A stretch of 64,000 bases of DNA from JAJDXW01 sp965243335 (lineage in GTDB: Bacteria; Pseudomonadota; Gammaproteobacteria; HK1): NCBI GenBank assembly GCA_965243335.1, contig OZ251545.1, forward strand, positions 5,208,001 to 5,272,000. Direction: 5' to 3'. Within the stretch, counting starts at the first letter, position 1. Each line of letters begins with the position of its first letter. Below the pieces are notes generated by a model. That model made no database searches, was not told the DNA's origin, and saw nothing but the letters and a program-made list of their open reading frames with translations. Below, one piece after another: positions 1-8,498 of the stretch. The position numbers and the translations under genes were made by a program.

Positions 1-59
1 ACGCCGAGAGCGCCCATCGTAAGAAATCGCAAGAAGCTGGCGTCAACCTTGAACCCCAT
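1..59 (-). CDS. 5' end of a hypothetical gene next to a DNA methylase (partial)
   Basis: Reading leftwards from an ATG at 59, nineteen codons stay open to the window edge and begin MGFKVDASFLRF. A purine-rich ribosome-binding site (GAGGAGAGG) lies just upstream, which makes the start convincing. The gene follows the DNA methylase on the same strand after 136 nt, so the two probably form one transcription unit. A gene beside a solitary methylase is often its restriction or specificity partner, but too little is visible to assign a function. Confidence 0.6.
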   Translation of the reverse strand, partial: MGFKVDASFLRFLTMGALG

Positions 60-195
60 CAGCCTCTCCTCATGCCTTCCATCGGCCGGAGCAAGTCTCC
101 CGGGTCCATGCCGAAGGCGGCCCTGTGCGCCCACGCTTCCTGCGAATGAGGGTTCCGCAGCCCATGATCGCCTGCGCTGCCGTCGCCGCAGGCAA

Positions 196-1971
196 TCACG
201 CTGCCTCCGCCTCCGAAGCGGAGCACAATGCTCCGGTCTCGCGATCGACCGCGTACCCTGCCTGACGGAGTGCCGCCAGCACGTCGCCGAGATGGAGATC
301 GTCAAGAACCAGGTGCTTCCGGATCGCCCTGGTCAGGATGTGGGCGTAGACGTAGCTCGGGCTTCGGGTGCGACTGACGGGCAAATCGGTCACCGCTTCA
401 TGGACCAGCGCCGCCGTATCACCGTTCGAAAGCGGCCGGGCGTTATCGGCCGACTCGGCGCGCGCGGGCTTTTGAACCGTGAGAATCAGATCGACGGTGA
501 CGATCCGCTCCGACCCGGAATTGAGACCCTTCACCGAACGTTGCCCCTTGTCGAGGATGGCGACGTGAACGGGCGCGGCCTTGAATCCGGCGTCGCGCAG
601 AGCGCGCTGCACCAGGCCCCATATGTTCCCATTACTGTTGCCGAACACCACCGACATGTAGCGGCCCGGTCTGAGGACCCGGAACGCTTCGGCGAATGCG
701 CCGCGCAGGATCTCCCCATAGCGTTCGGCGGCGCCTGTCTTGCGGACGCCCGTAGTGTGAAGGACGGCCTCGCTCTCGTCATCCGTGGTGCGCCCGAGCC
801 AGGCCTCATGAAACAGGCTCATGTCGCTGTAAAAGACATTGCTTCCGAAAGGCGGGTCAGTGAACACGTAGTCCACGGACGCATCCTTCAGGTGCGAGAG
901 CCGGTTCGCTGACGCCAGCTCATACGAGACATCCTGCGCTTTCGCCCGTCGGAAGAGCGGTGTCCCGCCCTTGCCGAACAGCTCCCGGTCGGCGCGCAGT
1001 GCGGCCTCCACTTTGCGGCCGAAAAGCTCGAACACGTTCCACTCATAGTGGATTGGGGCGATGTAATAGGTCTGGTTCTGGGCGTTCAGCGGGCGCTTGG
1101 CGCTCCACTGATAGCGCCGCGAAGCCCGCGGCAGGATCGCGGTAAAGACGAAGCTCAGCTTGCGCCTCGAATCCGCATCCTCCCATGCGCTGACGGCGCG
1201 CCACAATTCAAGCAGAGCTACCGCATTCCGTGAAGAAAAGAATCGGGCCGTTTCGGTGAGCCCCGCCTTTCCAAGAGCCGAGCGACCGTACATCTCGCGA
1301 TGCTTGCCGATGTGGAGCGAGGGAACCTCCTGGTTACGAGGATCGGCGGCAGCGGCCTCGATCATCTCCCGATCGAAGTCCGAAACACGTTGCGGAACGA
1401 GCCTTCCGTTCTCGTCGCCTACAACCACCTCGACAGGCACGTCATCGCCGCGGGGCCAAGTCCGGCGCGCGAATGGACCGCCGCAATCCGGACATTGCCC
1501 CGGAGGTGCGCCACGAGGTGAAAGGTGTTCATAGTAGACAATTTTCCTGCCGCAGGCAGGACATCGGTAGGTGAAGGACCAGACCGTACGGGTCAATTCC
1601 CGTATTGCGCCGTCGCGCGCGCGGCGCGTCTTGTACAGATCACCCAAGGCGGCGCGCGCGACTTTCATCACCGAAGCGGCAGCTTCGCGAAATTCGGACG
1701 GTGGGACTTCGACCAGATAACCTTGCGCGATGTGCTGCCCGAGGACGGAAATATCACTGAGAACAGCCTTGCGCCCGGCTAGCAGGGCGGCCAGTCCGGT
1801 CATGCCTGAACCGGCGAAGGAATCCACGATCATCTCTCCGGGAGCGGAGAACGCATCGATGAAGGGACGTATGGCCGCCACCGGCACCTTGGTGAGGTAG
1901 GCGTGACAGTTGTAGATGGCGTCCGTACGTGGCGCGATGACGACCTCGGGTGGCAAATCGAAGGCGCGCAC
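196..1971 (-). CDS. DNA methyltransferase with zinc ribbon (N6-adenine/N4-cytosine class)
   Basis: This 591-residue protein looks like an amino-methylating DNA methyltransferase using S-adenosylmethionine. The SAM-binding motif FAGSGMTG is at residues 52-59 and the catalytic motif DPPF near residues 372-375, followed by a typical C-terminal half of the Rossmann fold (FRVLRPGRYMSVVF). Between them lie a four-cysteine zinc ribbon (C137, C140, C160, C163) and a long variable stretch, probably the target-recognition region. The start is GTG at 1971, chosen because an AGGAGG ribosome-binding site sits nine bases upstream. The downstream gene, cut by the window edge, may be its partner. A DNA-modification or restriction-modification role is inferred. 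The modified base and recognition site cannot be read from sequence. Confidence 0.85.
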   Translation of the reverse strand: MRAFDLPPEVVIAPRTDAIYNCHAYLTKVPVAAIRPFIDAFSAPGEMIVDSFAGSGMTGLAALLAGRKAVLSDISVLGQHIAQGYLVEVPPSEFREAAASVMKVARAALGDLYKTRRARDGAIRELTRTVWSFTYRCPACGRKIVYYEHLSPRGAPPGQCPDCGGPFARRTWPRGDDVPVEVVVGDENGRLVPQRVSDFDREMIEAAAADPRNQEVPSLHIGKHREMYGRSALGKAGLTETARFFSSRNAVALLELWRAVSAWEDADSRRKLSFVFTAILPRASRRYQWSAKRPLNAQNQTYYIAPIHYEWNVFELFGRKVEAALRADRELFGKGGTPLFRRAKAQDVSYELASANRLSHLKDASVDYVFTDPPFGSNVFYSDMSLFHEAWLGRTTDDESEAVLHTTGVRKTGAAERYGEILRGAFAEAFRVLRPGRYMSVVFGNSNGNIWGLVQRALRDAGFKAAPVHVAILDKGQRSVKGLNSGSERIVTVDLILTVQKPARAESADNARPLSNGDTAALVHEAVTDLPVSRTRSPSYVYAHILTRAIRKHLVLDDLHLGDVLAALRQAGYAVDRETGALCSASEAEAA

Positions 1972-2462
1972 TGGATCTGTCCTCCTGTCGTCGTTACCAG
2001 ACCGCAGACTCGAGGTACTTTAGACCTGTCGGCTGCATATTTCCAGCCCCGCTGCAAGCTCGCCGAAGGCCAAACCGAGGGGATGTCCCGTCCGCCGTTG
2101 GACCCGGAGTGGACTTCCCCCGATCCGGCGGACCCTCGATGGCTTTCGCCCGTGTGGTGATGGGCGAGAGCCGGTAAGGACAGATTCTTCTTGGGTTCCG
2201 AGGGCGGGGGGCTGCTCCGTGGGTGGTTCGGGACCTCTGATCCGCGCGCGCATCGCTTCGGGCGCCGGGTCCAGAGCCCGCGGGCAGTCGCCTCAGACCC
2301 CCATCGACGGCAACGGCGCTCGAGCCGCGACCGACTTCCCGACCGGGGCTTGGCTTCCATGTCCGCGACTGCCATGCTTCACCATGTCGGCTTCTCCTTC
2401 GTTTGGTTCTTCCCCCCTGTCCTGAAGGAGCCGCCGCCTCTCTCGGACCGAGTGCACGGCCT
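1972..2462. other. Gene-less divergent region between the methylase and a HAD phosphatase
   Basis: About 490 bp lie between the two divergently oriented genes. Several reading frames are open because of the high GC content, but none has a plausible start with a ribosome-binding site or recognisable protein character. Promoters for both flanking genes must be here, but I see no clear -35/-10 pair, RNA gene or strong palindrome. Confidence 0.5.
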
Positions 2463-3398
2463 ATGGGACATCGCCCGGAAGGGCCTGCGGACGCGGCCAC
2501 GCCGCCGCCGGTCGGGCTCGTTGCGACCGACCTCGACGGCACCCTGCTCGGGCCGGACCATACCCTGGGGGCGCGCGACGCCGCGGCCTTGCACGAGCTT
2601 GGCCGGGCCGGGGTGGTCCGGGTGGTGGCGACGGGGCGTTCCCTGCACGCGGCGAAGCGGGTGCTCGACCGGGAGTTCCCCATCGACTACCTGGCAGCGT
2701 CGAGCGGGGCCGGGATCATCGACTGGAGGTCCGGCCGGCTCCTCCACGCCCACCGGTTCGAGGCCGGCGGCGCGCGGCGGGTGGCGGAGGTGCTCACCCG
2801 CTTCGAGGTCGACTTCATGGCCCACTCCCCGGTCCCGGACGACCACCGGTTCCGCTTCGTGCGCGCCCGCCCGGAGAACCCGGACTTCGAGCGGCGCATC
2901 GGTCGATACGGCGAGTTCGCGACCCCCTGGCCGGAAGGGAACGGGGCGGAATGGTCGAGGACAGGGGCGGCCGACAGCGTGCGGGAAGCGTGCCAGTTCG
3001 TCGCCATCCTGCTGCCCGGCGAGACCGCGCTGTTCGAGCGGCTTCGCGCCGCGCTCTCCGGGTTCGCGGTGGTGCGGAGCACTTCGCCGCTCGACGGCCG
3101 TTCCCTCTGGGCGGAAGTGCGCCCGCCCGGCGTGGGCAAGGCGGCCGCGGTGGCCTGGCTGGCCGAACGCCACCGTCTCGACGCGGAGCGGAGCGCCGCG
3201 GTCGGCAACGACTACAACGACAGCGACCTGCTCGCTTGGAGCGCCAACGCGTTCGTCGTCGGCAACGCCGCCGCCGACCTGCGCGAGCGGTTCCGGGTCG
3301 TCGCGCCGAACGACGCCGGCGGGTTCAGCGACGCGGTGGAGGCCGTGCGCCGCGACGGAGGCGGGTTCGCCCGCGCCGCGGCGCCGGCCGAGGGCTAG
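2463..3398 (+). CDS. HAD-superfamily hydrolase, Cof-type (IIB) phosphatase
   Basis: The 311-residue product has the order of motifs of a Cof-type sugar-phosphate or nucleotide phosphatase. Motif I is DLDGTLLG near residues 21-28 (first Asp the nucleophile), motif II is VATGRS, a conserved Lys precedes the last motif, and motif IV is GNDYNDSDLL. The cap region between motifs II and III matches the IIB class. I chose the ATG at 2463; a TTG at 2403 in the same frame would add 20 residues. The substrate is unknown, as is usual for this family. The gene converges on the HU gene and overlaps its end by 4 nt. Confidence 0.85.
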   Translation: MGHRPEGPADAATPPPVGLVATDLDGTLLGPDHTLGARDAAALHELGRAGVVRVVATGRSLHAAKRVLDREFPIDYLAASSGAGIIDWRSGRLLHAHRFEAGGARRVAEVLTRFEVDFMAHSPVPDDHRFRFVRARPENPDFERRIGRYGEFATPWPEGNGAEWSRTGAADSVREACQFVAILLPGETALFERLRAALSGFAVVRSTSPLDGRSLWAEVRPPGVGKAAAVAWLAERHRLDAERSAAVGNDYNDSDLLAWSANAFVVGNAAADLRERFRVVAPNDAGGFSDAVEAVRRDGGGFARAAAPAEG

Positions 3399-3667
3399 CT
3401 CACCGCGTCGCGCAGGGTCTTGCCGGCCTTGAAGGAAGGGACCTTCGAGGCGGCGATGGTGATGCTCTCGCCGGTGCGGGGGTTCCGTCCTTGGCGGGCG
3501 GGGCGCCGCTTGGTCGAAAAGGTGCCGAACCCCGCGATGGTGACGGTCTCCTCCCTCGCGAGGGCGTCGCTGATGGCGGAGAAGACGGCGTTCACCGCGC
3601 TGTCCGCGTCGGCCTTGGACAAGGAGCCCTGGCCGGCTACGTGCGACGAGATATCGGACTTCTTCAT
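3395..3667 (-). CDS. HU-family DNA-binding protein
   Basis: The 90-residue protein has the length and layout of HU/IHF histone-like proteins. An N-terminal helical dimerisation region (MKKSDISSHVAG) is followed by the family signature GFGTFSTKRRPARQGRNP and the beta-arm, then a C-terminal SFKAGKTLRDAV. HU dimers bind DNA without sequence specificity and bend or compact the nucleoid. A good ribosome-binding site (AAGAAGGAA) sits directly before the ATG. It is probably a monocistronic gene, since its neighbour on the left is convergent. IHF subunits cannot be fully excluded, but the arm sequence fits HU better. Confidence 0.93.
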   Translation of the reverse strand: MKKSDISSHVAGQGSLSKADADSAVNAVFSAISDALAREETVTIAGFGTFSTKRRPARQGRNPRTGESITIAASKVPSFKAGKTLRDAVS

Positions 3668-3700
3668 TTCCTTCTTTCCCCTTGGTTTGTTTGCGGTCGG

Positions 3701-4300
3701 TCAGCGGCCGGACGGCCGCTGATGGAGGGCCTCCGGGCCGTAGCGGCGCGCGAGGGCGGCGAAGTAGGCTCTGAAGTGGGATACGGCGCTGAATCCGTTG
3801 GCGGCCGCATCGAACGCCTTCCAGCCGCCGGGGGTCCGGTGGAAGCGAAAGGTCATCCAGATCGGAGCCGATGGAGAGCTCGTCACCCGGGCGAGCACCG
3901 ACGCCTCGTCTCCCCATCGCAGGAAACGGGTCGGATAGACGTCGACGCGAGGCGGGGCCGGCGCCCCCGGCGAGGTCAGGTTTGCGGCCAGAGCGTCGAT
4001 GAACAGGGCGCGGAGCCGGGCCGTGAACGCTTCGCGTTCGGTCGGAGTGAACCGGCGGTAGAACGGGCCGGCCGTCCGGCGGGCCATCACGTCGAAGTCG
4101 AAATGGGGGGCGATCCGTTCGTCGAGGAAGGCCCGGGCCGCGCCCCGGTCGGCCGCCGCCGCGGGGGGCAGGTGGTCGCCGAGGCGCGTGAGCGCGACGA
4201 TCCCGCCCGGATGCGCCGGTACGGACGCCCGGACCTCGCCGACAAGCCCGGCGGCCCCGAGGCAGAGTGCGAGGCAGTACGGGAAGTACGTTCGCCGCAC
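3701..4300 (-). CDS. MlaC/Ttg2D-like periplasmic phospholipid-binding protein
   Basis: This 199-residue protein begins with a likely signal peptide (RRTYFPYCLALCLGAAGLVGEVRAS). It then shows the MlaC/Ttg2D pattern: an aspartate-rich FDFDVMARRTAG segment, FYRRFTPTEREAFTARLRALFIDALA, and a beta-rich second half. MlaC proteins carry phospholipids between outer-membrane MlaA and the inner-membrane MlaFEDB transporter. No other mla gene is nearby, so this is a stand-alone relative and its true ligand is uncertain. Translation starts at GTG, 7 nt after the clpA stop and with no clear ribosome-binding site, which suggests coupling to clpA. Confidence 0.72.
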   Translation of the reverse strand: MRRTYFPYCLALCLGAAGLVGEVRASVPAHPGGIVALTRLGDHLPPAAAADRGAARAFLDERIAPHFDFDVMARRTAGPFYRRFTPTEREAFTARLRALFIDALAANLTSPGAPAPPRVDVYPTRFLRWGDEASVLARVTSSPSAPIWMTFRFHRTPGGWKAFDAAANGFSAVSHFRAYFAALARRYGPEALHQRPSGR

Positions 4301-4307
4301 CGGAGGG

Positions 4308-6620
4308 CTACTTCGTCACGTCCGCCGGCCGGTCTTCCGTGCGCCTCGTTCGATCGGGAGGCTTGCCGGAAGAGGCGGGCCGACAGTCGAGCGTGATGCC
4401 TTCCGCTCCGCACTGTATGACCACGTGCCCGCCGTCGGCCAGCCGTCCGAACAGCAGCTCGTCGGCGAGCGGGCGCTTGATGTGTTCCTGGATGACGCGG
4501 GCCATCGGACGGGCCCCCATCTCGGGGTCGAACCCGTGCTCGGCGAGCCACTCCCGCGCGGCGGGGTCGAGCTCCACGGTGACCCGTTTCTCCTCTAGCT
4601 GGCTCTCGAGCTCGAAGATGAACTTGTCGACGATCCGGCCGATGACGCTCCGGTCGAGCTGGCCGAACTCGACGATCGCGTCGAGGCGGTTGCGGAACTC
4701 GGGGGAGAACGTCTTGGCGATCGCCTCCATCGCGTCGGGGGAGTGGTCCTGGGTCGTGAACCCCATCGACCGCCGGTGGCGCTGCTCGGCCCCCGCGTTG
4801 GTCGTCATCACCACCGCGACGTTGCGGAAGTCGGCCTTGCGCCCGTTGTTGTCGGTCAGGGTCCCGTGGTCCATGACCTGGAGGAGGATGTTGAACACGT
4901 CCGGGTGCGCCTTCTCGATCTCGTCGAGGAGAAGCACCGAGTGGGGGTGCTTGTTGATCGCCTCGGTGAGCAGCCCCCCCTGGTCGAACCCCACGTACCC
5001 CGGCGGCGCTCCGATGAGGCGCGAGACCGTGTGCCGCTCCATGTACTCGGACATGTCGAAGCGCACCAGCTCCACGCCGAGCAGGATCGCGAGCTGGCGC
5101 GTGACCTCGGTCTTGCCCACCCCGGTCGGCCCCGCGAGCAGGAAGGAGCCGACCGGACGGTCCGGGTCGCGCAGCCCCGAACGCGCCGTCCGCACCGCCG
5201 ACACGAGGGTCTCGATCGCCCGGTCCTGGCCGAACACGAGCAGCTTGAGATCGCGGTCGAGGCTGCGCATGACCTCCCGATCCGTTCGCGAGACCGAGCG
5301 GGGCGGGATCCGCGCGATCTTCGCGACCACCGCCTCCACGTCCCCGACCCCGATCGTCTTCTTCCGCCGCGACGGCGGGAGCAGGCGCTGCGAGGCGCCG
5401 GCCTCGTCGATGACGTCGATGGCCTTGTCGGGAAGCAGCCGGTCGTTGATGTAGCGGTCGGCGAGGCTCACCGCCGCCTCGAGGGCCTGGCGGGTGAACC
5501 GCACCTGGTGGTGCTGCTCGAACTGGGACTTGAGCCCCTGGAGGATGCGGCCGGTCTCCTCGAGGGTCGGCTCCTTGACCTCGATCATCTGGAACCGGCG
5601 CGAGAGCGCCCGGTCCTTGTCGAAGATGCCCCGGTACTCGGAGTAGGTGGTCGAGCCGATGCAGCGCAGCTCCCCGGACGAGAGCATCGGCTTGATGAGG
5701 TTGGAGGCGTCCATGACCCCGCCCGACGCGGCCCCGGCCCCGATGATGGTGTGGATCTCGTCGATGAACAGGATCGACTTCGGCTTCTTGCCGAGCTGGG
5801 CGAGGAGGCCCTTCAGGCGCTTCTCGAAGTCCCCCCGGTACTTCGTGCCGGCGAGGAGGGCGCCGAGGTCGAGGGTGTAGATGGTGGCGTCCTCCATGAT
5901 CTCCGGGACCTCGCCGTCGACGATCATCTTGGCGAGCCCCTCCGCGATCGCGGTCTTGCCGACCCCCGCGTCGCCCACGAACAGCGGGTTGTTCTTGCGC
6001 CGGCGGCAGAGGATCTGGATCGTGCGCTCGACCTCCGGGCGGCGGCCGATGAGGGGGTCGGTGCGCCCCTCCTCGGCCTGCCGGTTGAGGTTGACGGCAA
6101 AGGCGTCGAGGGGCGACTTCCCCGCCGGCTCGGCCGCCTTCTCCTCCTCCCCTCCCGCCGGACGGGGAGCGCCCTCCCCGGTGTCGGAGACCTTCGATAT
6201 CCCGTGGGAGATGTAGTTCACCACGTCGAGGCGGGTGACGCTCTGGCGGTTCAGCAGGTAGGCGGCGTGGGCCTCGCGCTCCCCGAACAGGGCGACGAGG
6301 ACGTTCGCGCCCGTCACCTGCTTCTTCCCGGAGGACTGGACGTGGAACAGCGACCGCTGCAGGACGCGCTGGAAGCCGAGGGTGGGCTGGGTCTCCCGCT
6401 CGTCCCCGGGAGCGAGGGCCGGAACCGTCTCCGCCAGATGCCGGCGCAGCTCGCCCTCGAGCTGCTTCACGTCCGCTCCGCACGCGCGGAGCACCTCGAG
6501 GGCTTCGCGGTTCGAGAGCAGGGCCAGCAGCAGGTGCTCCACCGTCATGAACTCGTGGCGTTGCTCGCGCGCCGAGCGGAACGCGTCGTTCAGGGTCGCT
6601 TCGAGCGCTTTGCCAAGCAT
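4308..6620 (-). CDS. clpA: ATP-dependent Clp protease ATP-binding subunit ClpA
   Basis: ClpA is the AAA+ unfoldase that feeds substrates, including N-end-rule proteins delivered by ClpS, into ClpP. The 770-residue product has the double Clp_N repeat (starting MLGKALEATLNDAF), a first AAA domain with Walker A GDAGVGKT and Walker B ILFIDEIHT, and a second with GPTGVGKT and LLLDEIEKA. The length is close to E. coli ClpA (758). I chose the ATG at 6620, preceded by GAGGAG; the frame is open further upstream only because of GC content. The C-terminus has a charged tail (RTRRTEDRPADVTK). It sits 50 nt after clpS, the usual arrangement. Confidence 0.97.
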   Translation of the reverse strand: MLGKALEATLNDAFRSAREQRHEFMTVEHLLLALLSNREALEVLRACGADVKQLEGELRRHLAETVPALAPGDERETQPTLGFQRVLQRSLFHVQSSGKKQVTGANVLVALFGEREAHAAYLLNRQSVTRLDVVNYISHGISKVSDTGEGAPRPAGGEEEKAAEPAGKSPLDAFAVNLNRQAEEGRTDPLIGRRPEVERTIQILCRRRKNNPLFVGDAGVGKTAIAEGLAKMIVDGEVPEIMEDATIYTLDLGALLAGTKYRGDFEKRLKGLLAQLGKKPKSILFIDEIHTIIGAGAASGGVMDASNLIKPMLSSGELRCIGSTTYSEYRGIFDKDRALSRRFQMIEVKEPTLEETGRILQGLKSQFEQHHQVRFTRQALEAAVSLADRYINDRLLPDKAIDVIDEAGASQRLLPPSRRKKTIGVGDVEAVVAKIARIPPRSVSRTDREVMRSLDRDLKLLVFGQDRAIETLVSAVRTARSGLRDPDRPVGSFLLAGPTGVGKTEVTRQLAILLGVELVRFDMSEYMERHTVSRLIGAPPGYVGFDQGGLLTEAINKHPHSVLLLDEIEKAHPDVFNILLQVMDHGTLTDNNGRKADFRNVAVVMTTNAGAEQRHRRSMGFTTQDHSPDAMEAIAKTFSPEFRNRLDAIVEFGQLDRSVIGRIVDKFIFELESQLEEKRVTVELDPAAREWLAEHGFDPEMGARPMARVIQEHIKRPLADELLFGRLADGGHVVIQCGAEGITLDCRPASSGKPPDRTRRTEDRPADVTK

Positions 6621-6670
6621 CTGGAGGCTCCTCGGAGCTTGTGATGGACACCAGGCCCAGGCCCGGCGCG

Positions 6671-6997
6671 TCAGGCGTGCTCCATGGTGCACAGCAGGGG
6701 GTGCTGGTGCTCGCGGGAGTACTGGTTCACCCTGCTCACCTTGGTCTCCGCGATCTCGCGCGAGTAGGTCCCGCAGACGCCCTTGCCCCGGGTATGGACG
6801 TGCAGCATCACCCTGACGGCCTGTTCCCGGCCCATGCCGAAGAACTGCTCCAGCACCCCCACCACGAACTCCATCGGAGTGTAATCGTCGTTGAGCAGCA
6901 CCACCTTGTACCGCGGCGGCTCCTCGACCTTGGGCTCCGACTCTTCGATCTCGAGCACCCCGCCCGGGGCGCCGATCGGGTCCGGTGTGTTCGCCAT
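6671..6997 (-). CDS. clpS: ATP-dependent Clp protease adaptor protein ClpS
   Basis: The 108-residue protein is the ClpS adaptor that binds N-terminal destabilising residues and docks on ClpA. The core motif PPRYKVVLLNDDYTPMEFVV contains the NDDYTPM residues that shape the N-degron pocket, and the HTRGKGVCGTYSREIAE segment is also typical. A flexible acidic N-terminal tail of about 25 residues is as expected. The gene leads clpA on the same strand. A TAGAAT box about 15 nt upstream of the start could belong to the clpSA promoter, though no convincing -35 was found. Confidence 0.96.
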   Translation of the reverse strand: MANTPDPIGAPGGVLEIEESEPKVEEPPRYKVVLLNDDYTPMEFVVGVLEQFFGMGREQAVRVMLHVHTRGKGVCGTYSREIAETKVSRVNQYSREHQHPLLCTMEHA

Positions 6998-7268
6998 GAC
7001 GCCCGATTCTAGCGCAACCTCGCGTTTGCGCGAGAGGTTCGCCCCGCGGCGTCGGCCCGCGGTCGCCGGCCGGAGGCGGGCGGCGGGCCGGAGGGCGGCT
7101 TCGAGGCGCCGGCGGTCCGGCCCCGGGCCGCCCGCCACTCGTCTCCGATCCGCCCTGATCCGCCCCGATGCACTTGGTTCGGACGGGGCAACTGTGATGC
7201 AATGGCGGCCGCGGGCGGCGGGGTTCCCGCGACCCTTCGGCCCCGCACGGGAACGACAGAGGACAGAC

Positions 7269-8498
7269 ATGGCTGCCGAGAAATCCACCGACGCCCTAGT
7301 CGCGGCCGGGGTACGGACCTACGTGCCCAACTACGCCCCCAAGCCGGTGGTGTTCGACCGCGGCGAAGGGTCCCGGCTCTGGGACGTCGACGGGCGCGAG
7401 TACATCGATCTCGGCACCGGGATCAGCGTGAACTCGTTCGGCCACGGGCGCCCGGAGCTGATCGAGGCGGTGACCGCCCAGGCCGGCCGGCTGATGCACG
7501 CGAGCAACCTCTACTACGTCGAGTCCACCGTGCGGCTCGCGGAGGAGCTGGTGGACGCGACGTTCGCGGAGCGGGTGTTCTTCTGCAACTCCGGGGCGGA
7601 GGCCAACGAGGCGGCGATCAAGATCGTGCGCCGGCGTGCGAGCGAAGCGGGCCGGGGGCCGGAGGAGCGCGAGATCATCACGTTCGAGGGCTCGTTCCAC
7701 GGCCGCACCCTCGCGACCGTGACGGCGACCGCACAGCCGAAGTACCACGAGGGGTTCGAGCCGCTGCCGGGCGGTTTCGCCTATTGCCCGTTCAACGACC
7801 CCGAGGCCCTCGAGGCTGCGGTCTCCGATCGCACCTGCGCGGTGATGCTGGAGCCGGTGCAGGGCGAAGGGGGGGTGACCCCCGCGCGGCAGGGCTTCCT
7901 CCGCCACGTCCAGGACCTCTGCCGCCGGCACGAAGCCCTGCTGGTGCTCGACGAGATCCAGTCCGGGATGGGCCGGACCGGGAAGCTCTTCGCCCACGAA
8001 TGGGAGCCCGGGATCGAGCCGGACGTGGTGACCATGGCGAAGGCGCTCGCGGGGGGGCTCCCCATGGGGGCGGTGCTGGTCGGCGCGCGCGCGGCGGGGG
8101 CGCTCACCGTCGGCACGCACGGCTCGACGTTCGGCGGGAACCCGGTGGCCGCCGCCGCCGCGCGGGTCGCGGTGCGGCTCGCGGGGAGCGCGGACCTGCT
8201 CGCGAACGTCGTCCGGCAGGGCGACGCGTTCCGCCTCTTCCTGAACCGGATCAACGCCGATCTCGGGCTGTTCCGGGACGTGCGCGGCAAGGGCCTCATC
8301 ATCGGGGCGGAGCTGGCGGAGGCCCACGAGGGCAAGGCCGGGGCGCTGGTGGACGCCTGCGCGGACGAGGGCGTGGTCGTGCTGGTGGCCGGCCCGAGCG
8401 TGCTGCGCCTCCTCCCCCCGCTCAACATCGACGACGCGGACGTGAGCGAGGCGGCCGCGCGGATGGAGCGCGCGTTCCGGGCGTTCGCGGCGGGCTGA
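7269..8498 (+). CDS. argD: Acetylornithine/succinyldiaminopimelate aminotransferase
   Basis: This 409-residue PLP-dependent class-III aminotransferase matches ArgD. Visible motifs are NSGAEANEAAIK near residue 115, the LDEIQSGMGRTG stretch with the cofactor-binding aspartate, and the Schiff-base lysine K258 in TMAKALAGGLPMG, followed by GTHGSTFGGNPVA. ArgD makes N-acetylornithine in arginine synthesis and can also transaminate in the lysine/diaminopimelate path, which fits the adjacent dapE. The ATG at 7269 follows an AGAGGA ribosome-binding site. An AstC-like catabolic role is possible, but no ast genes are present. It is divergent from clpS and its end overlaps the converging dapE. Confidence 0.92.
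   Translation: MAAEKSTDALVAAGVRTYVPNYAPKPVVFDRGEGSRLWDVDGREYIDLGTGISVNSFGHGRPELIEAVTAQAGRLMHASNLYYVESTVRLAEELVDATFAERVFFCNSGAEANEAAIKIVRRRASEAGRGPEEREIITFEGSFHGRTLATVTATAQPKYHEGFEPLPGGFAYCPFNDPEALEAAVSDRTCAVMLEPVQGEGGVTPARQGFLRHVQDLCRRHEALLVLDEIQSGMGRTGKLFAHEWEPGIEPDVVTMAKALAGGLPMGAVLVGARAAGALTVGTHGSTFGGNPVAAAAARVAVRLAGSADLLANVVRQGDAFRLFLNRINADLGLFRDVRGKGLIIGAELAEAHEGKAGALVDACADEGVVVLVAGPSVLRLLPPLNIDDADVSEAAARMERAFRAFAAG

Noticed and set aside
1972..2462. A possible transposase remnant or small gene in the divergent gap
   Set aside because: No frame has transposase motifs, terminal inverted repeats or a plausible start.
3701..3722. A 10-bp-arm hairpin at the end of the MlaC-like gene as a terminator
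   Set aside because: It includes the stop codon and has no T-run after it in either direction, so there is little reason to call it a terminator.
4743..6644. A 633-codon open frame opposite clpA
   Set aside because: Same GC effect; clpA on the other strand has every family motif.
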